Part shown: in pieces, positions 37,083-48,171 of the stretch
Layout of the letters: each line of letters opens with the position of its first letter
Numbering within the stretch: position 1 is the stretch's first letter
Origin: Lithodes maja
Taxonomy: Eukaryota; Arthropoda; Malacostraca; Decapoda; Lithodidae
Reading direction: 5' to 3'
Assembly (NCBI GenBank): GCA_037953745.1
Contig: JBAKBP010013134.1
Coordinates: 1 to 64,000, forward strand
DNA length: 64,000 nucleotides
Notes under the pieces: generated by a model
The model's input: only the letters and a program-made list of their open reading frames with translations
The model's database searches: none
Told to the model about the DNA's origin: nothing
Position numbers and translations under genes: made by a program

Positions 37083-39206
37083 CTATTGCCCGACGCCGTG
37101 ATCCCCGAAGGGGTGGCCACGAACGAACCGCCCCCATGCACCTCTGTCCCCAGTCAGTCGACGCCCCTCCCCCCAACCAGCACCGCCTTCGTTCATGTAG
37201 TTCCTCACTCCATCCTTCCACCTCATATTCGGTCTACCTCTCCCCCTCTGTCCCTCTACCTCGCTCTCGTACACCCTCTTAGTCATTCTCTCGCTTTCCA
37301 TACGTTCCATATGGCCGAACCATCTCAAGTTGTTCCTTTTCACACTTTCCAGCACATCTACCTCCACACCACACCTTCTTACTTCCTCATTAGTCTGTCT
37401 ATCCCTCCATGTAACTCCGCACGCACTCCTTAAGTAATTCATTTCCACTGCTCTCACTCTTGGTCTGAGTCTCTCAACCAACGTCCATGCTTCGCTTCCG
37501 TAAGTCAGTGTCGGGATTACCACACTGTCATGCAAGGACTTCTTCACTTCCATACTGACCACCCTATTTCTTGTTACTGCTTTTAGCGTTCCTACAACCC
37601 TCTTCCCCTGTTGTACCCTCTCCCGCACCTCTTCATCCATAGTCCCATCTTTACTCAACACACTGCCCAGATACTTAAAAGAGTTGACGATCTCCATAGC
37701 CTGACCGTTCAGCTTCACCTCACACTCTGTGACTTCACCCCTTTCGAAGACCATAACCTTGCTCTTCCCCGTATTTACCTTCAAATTCCGTTTTTCGCAC
37801 ACAGTTCCAAACTCATTTACCAGACCCTGCAACTCCCATTCATTATCACTCATCAGAACTGTATCATCCGCAAACAGCAGTATAGGTAGCTTCCACTCAA
37901 TTCCCTCCCTTTTCAGCGATACACCAACATCCACTGCTCTTGCTAGTATTTCTTTCATAACTCCATCCATATATACAGTAAACAACCACGGGGACATCAC
38001 ACACCCCTGTTTCAAACCAACATTCAGGTCAAAGAACTCGCTCTGCTCAATCTCCACACGTACTGCCGCCTTTGCACCCTCATACATGCTCTTCACTGCT
38101 TTCAGCAACTTGCCCTCTACTCCGTATATTCTAAGTACTTTCCACAAACCTTCTCTATCCACTCTGTCATAGGCCTTCTCCAAGTCCATAAAGGCAACAT
38201 ACACCTTTTGTTTCTTCTCCAGATACTTCTCCACAACACAATTCAGGGTAAAAATCTGATCTACACATGCTCTTCCCTTCCTAAAACCTCCCTGCTCGTC
38301 GCCTATCCATTTCTCCGTTCTCACTCTCACTCTCTCAATCACTACCCTACTGTATACCTTCCCGACTACGCTTAGAAGACATATTCCTCGGTGGTTACCA
38401 CACACTCCTCTTTCCCCTTTGCCCTTATATAGGGGGACTATTATGCCAGTCTTCCAGTCATCGGGTGCACTCCCCTTCTCCCATGCTAGTTTGCACATTT
38501 TCCATACCCATTCTATCACGATCTCACCACCATACCTCAACATTTCCCCACACACTCCATCTGTTCCTGGTGCTTTCCCCAACTTCACTCTTTTCATGGC
38601 TTCCCACACTTCTGACCTCCTGATCCCCACCTCCTCCTCCACTACTTCTCTTCTTCTCCCTCCCATACCATATCCAGCTATGTTTGCTGGCTCTTCATTC
38701 CTTTCATTTAGCAACTCACTGAAGTACTCCCTCCATCTTTCGACTCTCTCTTGCTTCTCGGCTAGCATTCTCCCATTCTTATCTTTCACACCCTTACTGT
38801 TTCCCTTGCTACCTTCCCTAACTTTCTTGACTTCTTTCCAGAACAGTTTCTTACTCTCCCTCCATTTTACACTCAGATTCCTTCCAAATTCCTCATCTAC
38901 TCTTCTCTTACTTTCCTTCACTACTCTCTTCACCACCCTCTTACTCTCCACGTACCTCGCTCGTTTCTGTCTCTCGGAATCTTCATTCCCTCTACTACCC
39001 AACCACTCTCTATATGCTTTCTTCTTTTCTTCCACAGCTATTCTTACCTCTTCTGTCCACCATGCTGTACCTTTCACTCCCCTCCCTCTTCTCCTCACTC
39101 CACACACCTCCTCACATGCTGCACAGATCTCATCCTTAAACACCTTGCTCATCTCCTCCACTTCCTCCATAACTTCCAGGTCGAACCCACCTAGTCGTCT
39201 TTCCAC
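37083..39206 (-). CDS. RTE-clade reverse transcriptase, 707 aa ORF, 5'-truncated element
   Basis: Open frame without stops. RT motifs: LGKAPGTDGVCGEMLRYGG, DDWKTGIIVPLYKGKG, NHRGICLLSVVGKVYSRVV, FRKGRACVDQIFTLN, the catalytic Asp block VAFMDLEKAYDRVDREGL, VGLKQGCVMSPWLFTVYMDG and the active site LLFADDTVLMSD. The C-terminal part has VIPTLTYGSEAWTL, RWFGHMERM and RGRGRPNMRWKDGV, typical of RTE-type proteins. The AP endonuclease that should precede it is absent, because the element meets the AT array at 39207. Stop at 37083-37085, followed directly by a (GATA)n tail, matching the very short 3' UTR of RTEs. Other copies: 46030-47215 and 57768-58317. Confidence 0.9.
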   Translation of the reverse strand: MERRLGGFDLEVMEEVEEMSKVFKDEICAACEEVCGVRRRGRGVKGTAWWTEEVRIAVEEKKKAYREWLGSRGNEDSERQKRARYVESKRVVKRVVKESKRRVDEEFGRNLSVKWRESKKLFWKEVKKVREGSKGNSKGVKDKNGRMLAEKQERVERWREYFSELLNERNEEPANIAGYGMGGRRREVVEEEVGIRRSEVWEAMKRVKLGKAPGTDGVCGEMLRYGGEIVIEWVWKMCKLAWEKGSAPDDWKTGIIVPLYKGKGERGVCGNHRGICLLSVVGKVYSRVVIERVRVRTEKWIGDEQGGFRKGRACVDQIFTLNCVVEKYLEKKQKVYVAFMDLEKAYDRVDREGLWKVLRIYGVEGKLLKAVKSMYEGAKAAVRVEIEQSEFFDLNVGLKQGCVMSPWLFTVYMDGVMKEILARAVDVGVSLKREGIEWKLPILLFADDTVLMSDNEWELQGLVNEFGTVCEKRNLKVNTGKSKVMVFERGEVTECEVKLNGQAMEIVNSFKYLGSVLSKDGTMDEEVRERVQQGKRVVGTLKAVTRNRVVSMEVKKSLHDSVVIPTLTYGSEAWTLVERLRPRVRAVEMNYLRSACGVTWRDRQTNEEVRRCGVEVDVLESVKRNNLRWFGHMERMESERMTKRVYESEVEGQRGRGRPNMRWKDGVRNYMNEGGAGWGEGRRLTGDRGAWGRFVRGHPFGDHGVGQ

Positions 39207-39880
39207 TGCTAGTTATAGTTATAGTTATATATATATGTATATATATATATACTACTATAGTTATAGTAGTTATATATATGTATATATATATACTACTATA
39301 GTTATAGTAGTTATATATATGTATATATATATACTACTATAGTTATAGTAGTTATATATATGTATATATATATATACTACTATAGTTATAGTAGTTATAT
39401 ATATGTATATATATATATACTACTATAGTTATAGTAGTTATATATATGTATATATATATACTACTATAGTTATAGTAGTTATATATATGTATATATATAT
39501 ACTACTATAGTTATAGTAGTTATATATATGTATATATATATACTACTATAGTTATAGTAGTTATATATATGTATATATATATACTACTATAGTTATAGTA
39601 GTTATATATATGTATATATATATATACTACTATAGTTATAGTAGTTATATATATGTATATATATATATACTACTATAGTTATAGTAGTTATATATATGTA
39701 TATATATATACTACTATAGTTATAGTAGTTATATATATATGTATAATATATATACTATAGTTATAGTAGTTATATATATGTATTATATATATACTACTAT
39801 AGTTATAGTAGTTATATATATATGTATATATATATACTACTATAGTTATAGTAGTTATAGTTATATAAGTTATATAGTTA
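39207..39880. repeat. AT-rich palindromic tandem array, ~41-43 bp unit
   Basis: About 15 units of ACTACTATAGTTATAGTAGT plus TATATATATGTATATATATA. The first half is nearly its own reverse complement. The RTE copy at 37083-39206 lies between this and the shorter arm at 36926-37082. Confidence 0.9.
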
Positions 39881-39956
39881 TTCAGTAGTGCAGGAATGCG
39901 TGTGGCTCCACTTGTTTTTATTTTCACACAAACTCTTCTTTCAAGAATGATGTTAA

Positions 39957-40318
39957 GGGGAGATGGATCGTTTTTGTGGGCCCCTTTCTTCCTCATGTTT
40001 AGCTCCATTAGTTTTCAGATTTTAAGACGTTTGGCCCATTAGTTTGGCTATTTTAAGACATTTCACCCCATTTTTTTGTCAATATTAAGACTTTTCGTGT
40101 CATTTAGGTGTCGATTTTTACCTGGCGAGATATAGCGAGCCTGTATTTTAAGAAGAACCGGCTTTCGGCCAGGACATTTTTCTATCGAAAAAACTTACAA
40201 ATTTATCTTGAAGTAGGGTCTTGGGTTTTTATTTTTTAAGCTTGATGGAGGTCTAGGGACGAAACTATAAAAAATATAAAAATATATATAAATGATCAAA
40301 TAAATACACCCATCCCCC
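39957..40318 (+). mobile_element. TTAA-type MITE family P, copy c (full length)
   Basis: 362 bases with TTAA at 39953-39956 and 40319-40322. Ends GGGGAGATGG ... CCATCCCCC are inverted. It contains CCTCATGTTTAGC, AGGTGTCGATTTTTACC and TTTATCTTGAAG blocks found in the other copies. Best reference for the family in this window. Confidence 0.82.
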
Positions 40319-40322
40319 TTAA

Positions 40323-40519
40323 AAATAATGTCAATAGGTTCAAGAATATTTTGTAGCGAGGTCGGTCCTATGTGATCTGTGCCTCATAAAATTTTCTTTC
40401 CTCTCTCTTAATTAAACATTAGGCTATTCATAGTGCAGTAGGGTCCAGTACATGATTTGATTAATATCCAGTATACACAAAATGGAAATCAATCGTAGTC
40501 ATGTGCTGCACTTATAACT
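40323..40519. other. Unidentified, no gene seen
   Basis: AT-rich single-copy-looking sequence. Confidence 0.4.
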
Positions 40520-40593
40520 GTCTTGATGGTGTAATGGTTAGAGCGTGTAAGTTCTGTATGTGATATCTTGGGTTTGAATCCTGGGAGGATCAC
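40520..40593 (+). tRNA. tRNA-like sequence, probably a pseudogene or SINE head
   Basis: Contains an A-box-like GATGGTGTAATGGTTAGAGC and a B-box-like GGGTTTGAATCC at normal spacing. The acceptor arms (GTCTTGA and the 3' side) do not pair well and no clean anticodon stem is visible, so I do not call a functional tRNA. Confidence 0.4.
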
Positions 40594-40669
40594 ATGCTTT
40601 AACTAATTTAATTTTGGATGTTATTGGTGTTAAGAACGATATTAAAAATATAAATATCTATCTGTCCAC

Positions 40670-40888
40670 TATACCCTATTCCAAATAAATAGGTCAGTAC
40701 TCTTGAACATTAACCTCTATAACTCACAAACGACTAGAGTAATCCATGTAATATTTATACCATTTGGCCCTTTGGGAAGGGTCAGCCAGGGAATAGGTGT
40801 GGAAATTTACAGCCCATTTGCTCTAGCCCTTCTTGAGTTACAGAGATTAGGGTTCAGAATGTCTAGCCTACCTATTTGGAACAAGGTT
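40670..40888. mobile_element. TIR MITE, subtype B (copy B1)
   Basis: Starts TATACCCTATTCCAAATAAA and ends near TTGGAACAAGG. The interior (CTAGAGTAATC ... GGGAAGGGTCAGCCAGGGAA) is shared with A1, A2 and B2. A CCCTTT duplication lengthens it slightly. Confidence 0.75.
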
Positions 40889-40904
40889 AACCTACCAATT
40901 TTAC

Positions 40905-43090
40905 CTACCTACTAACTTACCTACCTACTAACTTACCTACCTACTAACTTACCTACCTACTAACTTACCTATCTACTAACTTACCTACCTACTAACTTAC
41001 CTATCTACTAACTTACCTATCTACTAACTTACCTATCTACTAACTTACCTACCTACTAACTTACCTACCTACTAACTTACCTACCTACTAACTTACCTAC
41101 CTACTAACTTACCTATCTACTAACTTACCTACCTACTAACTTACCTATCTACTAACTTACCTATCTACTAACTTACCTATCTACTAACTTACCTACCTAC
41201 TAACTTACCTACCTACTAACTTACCTATCTAACTTACCTATCTACTAACTTACCTACCTACTAACTTACCTATCTACCTACTAACTTACCTATCTACCTA
41301 CTAACTTACCTATCTACTAACTTACCTATCTACTAACTTACCTACCTACAAACTTACCTATCTACTAACTTACCTACCTACCTACTAACTTACCTATCTA
41401 CTAACTTACCCGTCTACTAACTTACCTACCTACCTACTAACTTACCTATCTACTAACTTACCTATCTACTAACTTACCTATCTACTAACTTACCTATCTA
41501 CTAACTTACCTATCTACTAACTTACCTACCTACTAACTTACCTACCTACTAACTTACCTACCTACTAACATACCTATCAACTAACATACCTACCTACTAA
41601 CTTGCCTACCTACTAACTTACCTATCTACTAACTTGCCTATCTACTAACTTGCCTATCTACTAACTTACCTACCTACTAACTTACCTACCTACTAACTTA
41701 CCTACCTACTAACTTACCTACCTACTAACTTACCTACCTACTAATTTACCTATCTACTAACTTACCTATCTACTAACTTACCTATCTACTAACTTACCTA
41801 TCTACTAACTTACCTATCTACTAACTTACCTATCTACTAACTTACCTACCTACTAACTTACCTACCTACTAACTTACCTACCTACTAACTTACCTATCTA
41901 CTAACTTACCTATCTACTAACTTACCTATCTACTAACTTACCTACCTACTAACTTACCTACCTACTAACTTACCTACCTACTAATTTACCTATCTACTAA
42001 CTTACCTACCTACTAACTTACCTACCTACTAACTTACCTATCTACTAACTTACCTGTCTACTAACTTACCTACCTACCTACTAACTTACCTATCTACTAA
42101 CTTACCTGTCTACTAACTTACCTACCTACCTACTAACTTACCTATCTACTAACTTACCTATCTACTAACTTACCTATCTACTAACTTACCTATCTACTAA
42201 CTTATCTATCTACTAACTTATCTATCTACTAACTTACCTATCTACTAACTTACCTGTCTACTAACTTACCTACCTACCTACTAACTTACCTACCTACCTA
42301 CTAACTTACCTATCTACTAACTTACCTATCTACTAACTTACCTATCTACTAACTTACCTATCTACTACTTATCTATCTACTAACTTACCTATCTACTAAC
42401 TTACCTATCTACTAACTTACCTACCTATCTACTAACTTACCTATCTACTAACTTACCTATCTACTAACTTACCTATCTACTAACTTACCTATCTACTAAC
42501 TTACCTATCTACTAACTTACCTATCTACTAACTTATCTATCTACTAACTTATCTATCTACTAACTGATCTATCTACTAACTTACCTATCTACTAACTTAC
42601 CTGTCTACTAACTTACCTACCTACCTACTAACTTACCTATCTACTAACTTACCTATCTACTAACTTACCTATCTACTAACTTACCTATCTACTAACTTAC
42701 CTATCTACTAACTTACCTATCTACTAACTTACCTACCTACTAACTTACCTACCTACTAACTTACCTATCTACTAACTTACCTACCTACCTACTAACTTAC
42801 CTATCTACTAACTTACCTATCTACTAACTTACCTATCTACTAACTTACCTACCTACTAACTTACCTATCTACTAACTTACCTATCTACTAACTTACCTAT
42901 CTACTAACTTATCTATCTACTAACTTACCTATCTACTAACTTACCTACCTACTAACTTACCTACCTACTAACTTACCTACCTACTAACTTACCTATCTAC
43001 TAACTTACCTATCTACTAACTTACCTATCTACTAACTTACCTACCTACTAACTTACCTATCTACTAACTTACCTATCTACTAACTTACCT
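40905..43090. repeat. 16-bp satellite, about 136 units
   Basis: Units CTAACTTACCTAYCTA, where Y alternates between C and T in runs; some units carry an extra CCTA (20 bp) or lose bases. No coding potential; not CRISPR-like since there are no unique spacers. Confidence 0.95.
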
Positions 43091-43097
43091 TACTTAA

Positions 43098-43384
43098 AGG
43101 GAGGTTTTTAGTTTGTTCCCTAGAGCTCCATCAAGCATAATATTACACTTCCTAGACCCCCTTTCAAGATAAATTTGTAAATTTGTCTGTAGACATTTTT
43201 TCCCGCCAAATGCCGGTTCCTCTTAAATTACAGGTTTGCTATCGCTCACCAGGAAAAAATTGACACCTAAATGGTACGTAAGGTCTTAACCCGGGAACTG
43301 CGGGGAGACTCTTAAGAGTTCCCCCGGCGGACTGTGGGGAGACTCTTAAGAGTGAGTGAAAAAGAAAATCAACTTTTGACATCG

Positions 43385-43415
<31 letters not shown>

Positions 43416-44071
43416 GCCCCTGGGCCATGCATAATCTCAGTCCTCTACCTCCCCTCCTTCCCCACTTTCCTCCTCTCCTTCAGTTATCACCTATTTTCCC
43501 TGTTATTCCCTTATTCTGAGGTATATTTTCGTGCTAACATTAGAAATCCGGTTGGAGGGTGTGGTCATCACTGATAGCAAGCGAATGCAAGAGAGAGAGA
43601 GAGAGTATCGATCGACTGTGTCTCAGTGGCCTTGGGGGAAATTGGCGGGAAAGCAGCTTGCCTCACCCATACATTATACAACTCGCGGGCTATATCTCCG
43701 ATTTTGACCATCCAAACGCTGTTTTCACTCGTTTTATTGTTGTTTCAGGTTAATACCTTTATAATCAACCCATAATAGGTGCATATGGATAAGTATTAAT
43801 GCTATTAATGGCACAATGAATATTTTAGTGACGGAAACACCTAAAATACGTCAGCACAGGGGGACGTTTCCAATTACCCCCATGCGCACTTGTTAGGTTA
43901 AAATTGACACCTAAATGGCACGTAAGGTCTTAAAATTGACAGAAAAGGGGGAAAGGCTCTGAGAATCGCCAAACTGATGGGGCAAACGGTTTAAAATCTC
44001 AAAAGCAATGGTGCTAAACATGAGGGAAAAAGGGGTCCAGAAAAAATCCTCCAAGTTTTAAAAATCTGCCC
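43098..44071 (-). mobile_element. TTAA-type MITE family P, copy d, containing MITE Q1
   Basis: TTAA at 43094-43097 and 44072-44075. P sequence runs to about 43285 and resumes at 43902. The stretch TGACACCTAAATGG-Y-ACGTA and AGGTCTTAA is present on both sides of Q1, about 33 bases duplicated. Confidence 0.7.
43290..43897 (+). mobile_element. TTAA-flanked MITE family Q, copy 1
   Basis: 608 bases from CCCGGGAACTGCGGGGAGAC to GCACTTGTTAGG between TTAA at 43286-43289 and 43898-43901. Same internal order as copies 2 and 3: poly(A/T) run, CTGGGCCATGCA, (GA)n, TCGATCGACTGTGT, AATACCTTTATAATCAACCC. The short ORFs inside differ in frame between copies and are not genes. Confidence 0.88.
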
Positions 44072-44128
44072 TTAACTTCCTTTTGTACCGAGAGATGACT
44101 TATTTGTCCGACTGTACAATACTCTGGC

Positions 44129-44341
44129 TATAGTCTATTCGCTGTAAGTAGGCGAGAAATCATAACGTCTAACCTCTGTAACTAAAAAACGATTAGAGTA
44201 ATCAAGCTAATATTTCTACCATTTGGGAAGGGTCAGTCAAGGAATAGATGTGGACATTTATAGCCAATTTGCTCTAGCCCTGTATGAGTTACAGAGGATA
44301 AATATCATGATTTCTCGCCTACTTACAGCGAATAGACTATA
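44129..44341. mobile_element. 213-bp TIR MITE, subtype A (copy A2)
   Basis: TATAGTCTATTCGCTGTAAG at left, exact inverse CTTACAGCGAATAGACTATA at right; same length as A1 at 29946-30158. Confidence 0.85.
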
Positions 44342-44468
44342 CCACCACTGCACCTCCCCAACCAACCCCTCATTACCCTGGATAGCTTATCTTGCTATTG
44401 GCTACCCTTACATTGATCTCCACAGGGTATATTGGCTGGTGTTCCCATATTGTGGATAGCATCTAGTT
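44342..44468. other. Short unidentified spacer
   Basis: No feature recognised. Confidence 0.4.
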
Positions 44469-44745
44469 TTAAGCGGGAGAGATGGTTGTTTTTCTGCCCC
44501 CTTCATGTTTAGCCCCATTACTTTTCAGATTTAAAGACATTCGGCCCCTTAGCTTGATGATTTTAAGACCTTTCACCCCATTTCTTTGTCGATATTAGGA
44601 TCTTAATTAATGACATGAAAGGTCTTTATAATGACAACAAAATAGAGCGAATGGTCTTAAAATCGCCATACTAATGGAACAAACGTCTTATAATCTTAAA
44701 CTAATGGGACTAAATATTAGGGATAAAAATCAACTCCCGGGGGCC
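44469..44745. mobile_element. Family P fold-back copy (e)
   Basis: The left half (CATGTTTAGCCCCATTAC ... TTTAAGACCTTTCACCCC) and right half (AATGGGACTAAATATTAG ... ATGAAAGGTCTT) are inverted copies of the same P segment, giving arms of about 130 bases. The right terminus is unclear. Confidence 0.65.
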
Positions 44746-44855
44746 TATCAGGGATGACCTCGTGGTGTTATGAGTATCGACCTTAACCCCTTCTGTTCCT
44801 GGAAGGTCCTTTTAGTTTTAGTCTAGCTATATTTAGATGATTTTGTGCTGTTTAA

Positions 44856-45059
44856 GGGGAGGTTATTAGTTTGTTCCATAGACCTCTATCAAGCTTAAAA
44901 TTACACCCCGTAGACCCCCTTTCAAGATAAATTACACCCCGTAGACCCCCTTTCAAGATAAATTACACCCCGTAGACCCCCTTTCAAGATAAATTACACC
45001 CCGTAGACCCCCTTTCAAGATAAATTTGTACAGTTTTCTCTTAAATTACAGGCTCGCCA

Positions 45060-45096
<37 letters not shown>

Positions 45097-45725
45097 TTCC
45101 AACTACTCCCTCTCGGGCATAGACTGAGAGCCTGCACACTCAACCGCTGAACACGGTGAAGCCCGTGAGGTCTTGTTCCAGTCTAGGGAGTGAGACATGC
45201 GAAGCACCCCGGCTCGAAGCAATCCCATCTCTGAAGCTGCTCCGCCTTTGCGCTTCACCGTCTCATTCCCCAGACTCGGAGCCTCACTCTCAGAACGCCA
45301 CCTATTGAACAATTAACTCACTAGGCATTGCCCCCCTGTAGCATATTTTGAATATGGGAATATTCATACAATGCTATTTAATCAGGAAACAATAAGGGTA
45401 TTTTTTTTTTTTGGCATTTCGGTGTGCTGTGGTAATGAAACTAGGTACAGCACAAATTCCATCCCAATAATATCTTCCCATTGACATATTGGGATTCGAA
45501 CTCGGGTCCATTAGATTACCAGTCCAGTGGCAAGACCATTATGCCACACCTTCCCTAAAGGTCTTAAAATTGACAGAAATGGGGTGAAAGTTCTTAAAAA
45601 TAAAAAAACTAATTAGGCGAACGTCTTAAAAAAATAAAATAAAAATAAAAACAAATAAACAATTGGGCTAAACATGAGGGAGAAAGCGTTCCATAAAAAT
45701 ATCCCTTATAAGTGGAAATCACCCC
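44856..45725 (-). mobile_element. TTAA-type MITE family P, copy f, carrying a SINE
   Basis: GGGGAGGTTATTAG at left and AAATCACCCC at right between TTAA copies (44852-44855 and 45726-45729). Contains a four-fold 37-bp tandem repeat (TTACACCCCGTAGACCCCC) at 44908-45030. The SINE lies at 45063-45556. Confidence 0.75.
45063..45556 (-). mobile_element. tRNA-derived SINE, copy 2
   Basis: About 495 bases matching 25698-26194 throughout, in the same (minus) orientation. Poly(A) tail appears as T at 45063-45093. The tRNA-like head at the right includes the B box GAGTTCGAATCCC (reverse strand) and the loop CTGGTAA, again suggesting anticodon GGT. Confidence 0.88.
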
Positions 45726-45883
45726 TTAATTAAGAAGGATTCGTGGTAGTAAAAAGGGTAATGTGAGACAGTTCAAAGCCTGTTAATTGCTGGAGGCTCT
45801 TTTTAAACCTAGTCAAATCGTCTAATAGTAGCCAGAATATAGTGTAAAAGACGGCACCCATACTTGAAGGGTTAATGCTCCAA

Positions 45884-45884
45884 G

Positions 45885-45925
<41 letters not shown>

Positions 45926-46040
45926 TGTATATATATATACTGTATATACAGTATATACAGTATATATATATATGTATATACTGATATATATATATACAGT
46001 ATATATATATATATATATTATATATATATATATATATATA
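45884..46040. repeat. (TA)n-rich tract
   Basis: Nearly pure TATATA with occasional CTG or CAG; lies directly 5' of RTE copy B. Confidence 0.95.
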
Positions 46041-47216
46041 CCCTAAATTGTGTTGTGGAGAAATATCTGGAGAAGCAACAAAAGCTGTATGTTGCCTTTA
46101 TGGACTTGGAGAAGGCCTATGACAGAGTGGATAGAGAATGTATGTGGAAAGTACTTAGAATATACGGAGTAGATGGCAAGTTGCTGAAAGCAGTGAAGAG
46201 CATGTATTAGGGTGCAAAGGCGGCAGTATGTGTGGAGAATGAGCAGAGCGAGTTCTTTGATCTGAATGTTGGGTTGAAGCAGAGGTGTGTGATTTCCCTG
46301 TGGTTGTTTACTGTATATATGGATGGAATCATGAAAGAAATACAAGGAAGAGCAGAAGATGTTGGCATATCGCTGATAAGGGAGGGAAATGAGTGGAAGC
46401 TACCTGTACTGCTGTTTTCTGATGATACAGTTTTGATGAGTGATAATGAATGGGAGTTGCAAGGTCTGATACATATGTTTGGAACAGTGTGCGAAAAACG
46501 GAATCTGAAGGTAAATGCGGGGAAGAGCAAGGTTATGGTCTTCGAAAAGGGTGGAGCCACAGAGTGTGAGGTGAAGTTGAACGGTCAGGCTATGGAGATT
46601 GTCAGCTCATTTAAGTATTTGGGCAGTATGTTGAGTAAAGATGGGACTATATGGGACTATAGATGAAGAAGTGTGGAAAAGGGTGCAACAGCGGAAGAGG
46701 GTTGTAGGAACGCTGAAAACAGTAACAAGAAATAGGGTAGTCAGTATGGAAATGAAGAAGTCCTTGCATGACAGCGTGGTAATCCCAACACTGACTTACG
46801 GAAGTCAAGCATGGACGTTGATGGAGAGACTCAGATCAAGAGTGAGAGGGGTGGAAATGAGTTACTGGAGTAGTGCATGCAGAGTTACATGGAGGGATAG
46901 ACAGACGAATGAGGAAGTAAGAAGGAGGTGTGGTGTGGAGGTAGATGTGTTGGAAAGTGTGAAAAGGAACACCTTGAGATGGTTCGGCCATATGGAACGT
47001 ATGGGAAGCGAGAGAATGACTAAGAGGGTGTACAAGAGCAAGGTGGAATGACAGAGAGGGAGATGTAAACCGAAAGAGAGTTGGAAGGATGGAGTGAAGA
47101 AGTATATGGATGAAGGCTGTGCTGGTTGGGAGGAGGGGAGTCGACTGACTGGGGACAGAGGTGGATGGGGGCGTTTCGTTCGTGGCCACCCCTTCGGGGA
47201 TGACGGCGTCAGGCAA
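46040..47216 (+). pseudogene. RTE-clade reverse transcriptase, copy B, broken
   Basis: Matches 37083-38240 of the 707-aa RTE ORF (reverse strand), starting inside the RT core at TLNCVVEKYLE, so it is 5'-truncated. It keeps VAFMDLEKAYDRVDRE; FADD is changed to FSDD, so the first metal-ligand neighbourhood is altered. Breaks: TAG at 46208-46210 (Glu codon in the intact copy), a roughly 10-base partial duplication at 46645-46660 (frameshift), TGA at 47049-47051 in place of Gly. Ends at the same 3' point GGCGTCAGGCAA followed by an AT-rich tail. Confidence 0.88.
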
Positions 47217-47575
47217 TATAAATATATATGCATATATAATAATATACCAGTATATACTGTATATTCTATATAGGGTCTATAATACAGTATATAAATGTGT
47301 ACATCGCTGTGTGTAATTATCTATCCCGTTAATGCTATCTTATACCATGTGTAGAATAATGACCCATACCACCTGATCTCGCTCTCTCTCTCTCTATCTC
47401 TCTCTCACAGCGTAATACACGGCATAACTTACACACACTTCCTCACAGCTATACTCTCTCTCACTCACTCACACTCTCTCTCTCTCTCTCAGGATAACAC
47501 ACACCCCTCCTCACAGCTATACTCTCACCATGACCAAGGATAACCTGCACCCGCTCTGCCCTCCGCCTCGAGACT
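47217..47575. repeat. AT-rich tail and (TC)n repeat region
   Basis: TATATA up to about 47290, then (TC)n near 47380-47405 and 47455-47490, with CTCACAGCTATACTCTC appearing twice. No gene seen. Confidence 0.6.
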
Positions 47576-48167
47576 GTGAGTTGCTTTGGGATGTCATTAG
47601 ACGATTTTATGCAGCTTAGGAATGATCTGTGGGAGTGGAAACCGTAAAGACTTGTCTCCAGCTACCCTCTGACTTCCATATACCCTTCATAGTCTGAATA
47701 AAATCGTCTAATAATAGCCAGATTGTGAGATTATTTTGACTGTCATTCGACGATTTTATACAGCTGAGAAAGAATCTGTGGGAATGAAAACGGTAAAGAG
47801 TATCTCAATCTACCCTCTGACTTCCATATACCCTTCCTAATCTGTGAGTTTTTTCGTTTTAGCAGTTTATTTTGGCTGTCATTAGACGATTTTATACAGC
47901 TTAAGAAAGACCTGTGGGAATGAAAACGGTCAAGAATATCGTATAATATGTCTATCAACCCTCTGACTTTCATATACCCTTCCTGATCTGAATAAAATCG
48001 TCCAATAATAGCCAGTTATACAACTTGGGAAGAATCTGTGGGAATTAAAAGGGTAAAGTCGACTATCTCGATCAACCTTCTGACTTCCATAAACCTTTCC
48101 TAATTTGAATAAAACTGTCTATTAATAGCCAGAACAAAAATGCGTCATGTCATAGATCCTCAGAGGG
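47575..48167. repeat. Tandem amplification of MITE V interior, four units
   Basis: GACGATTTTATRCAGC ... GGGAATGAAAACGGT ... CCCTCTGACTTCCATATACC ... AATAAAATCGTCTAATAATA occurs about four times (near 47597, 47753, 47887 and 48000), each unit internally palindromic. The final unit ends at TTAA 48168-48171. Related to V1 at 49043-49248. Confidence 0.7.
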
Positions 48168-48171
48168 TTAA

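Larger units (their letters stand above)
44787..45871. mobile_element. TTAA-flanked MITE family V, copy 2, carrying P and a SINE
   Basis: CCCCTTCTGTTCCTGGAAGG at left and CACCCATACTTGAAGGG at right, TTAA at 44783-44786 and 45872-45875. Interrupted at TTTAA (44852) by P copy f. Uninterrupted V1 (49043-49248) shows the original site GCAGTTTAAGAAGG. Confidence 0.78.

Noticed and set aside
38419..39342. 307-codon plus-strand ORF
   Set aside because: Antisense to the RTE reverse transcriptase; it has no motif and ends in Tyr/Ile from the TATA repeat.
40520..40593. Functional tRNA gene
   Set aside because: A- and B-box-like sequences are present, but acceptor and anticodon stems do not pair well; kept only as a tRNA-like sequence.
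40905..43090. Regular 16-bp repeats considered as a CRISPR array
   Set aside because: No unique spacers; a simple satellite in a eukaryotic context.
45875..46210. ORF beginning with Ile/Tyr repeats
   Set aside because: The N-terminal half is translated (TA)n; only the end is RTE RT, which is annotated as a pseudogene.
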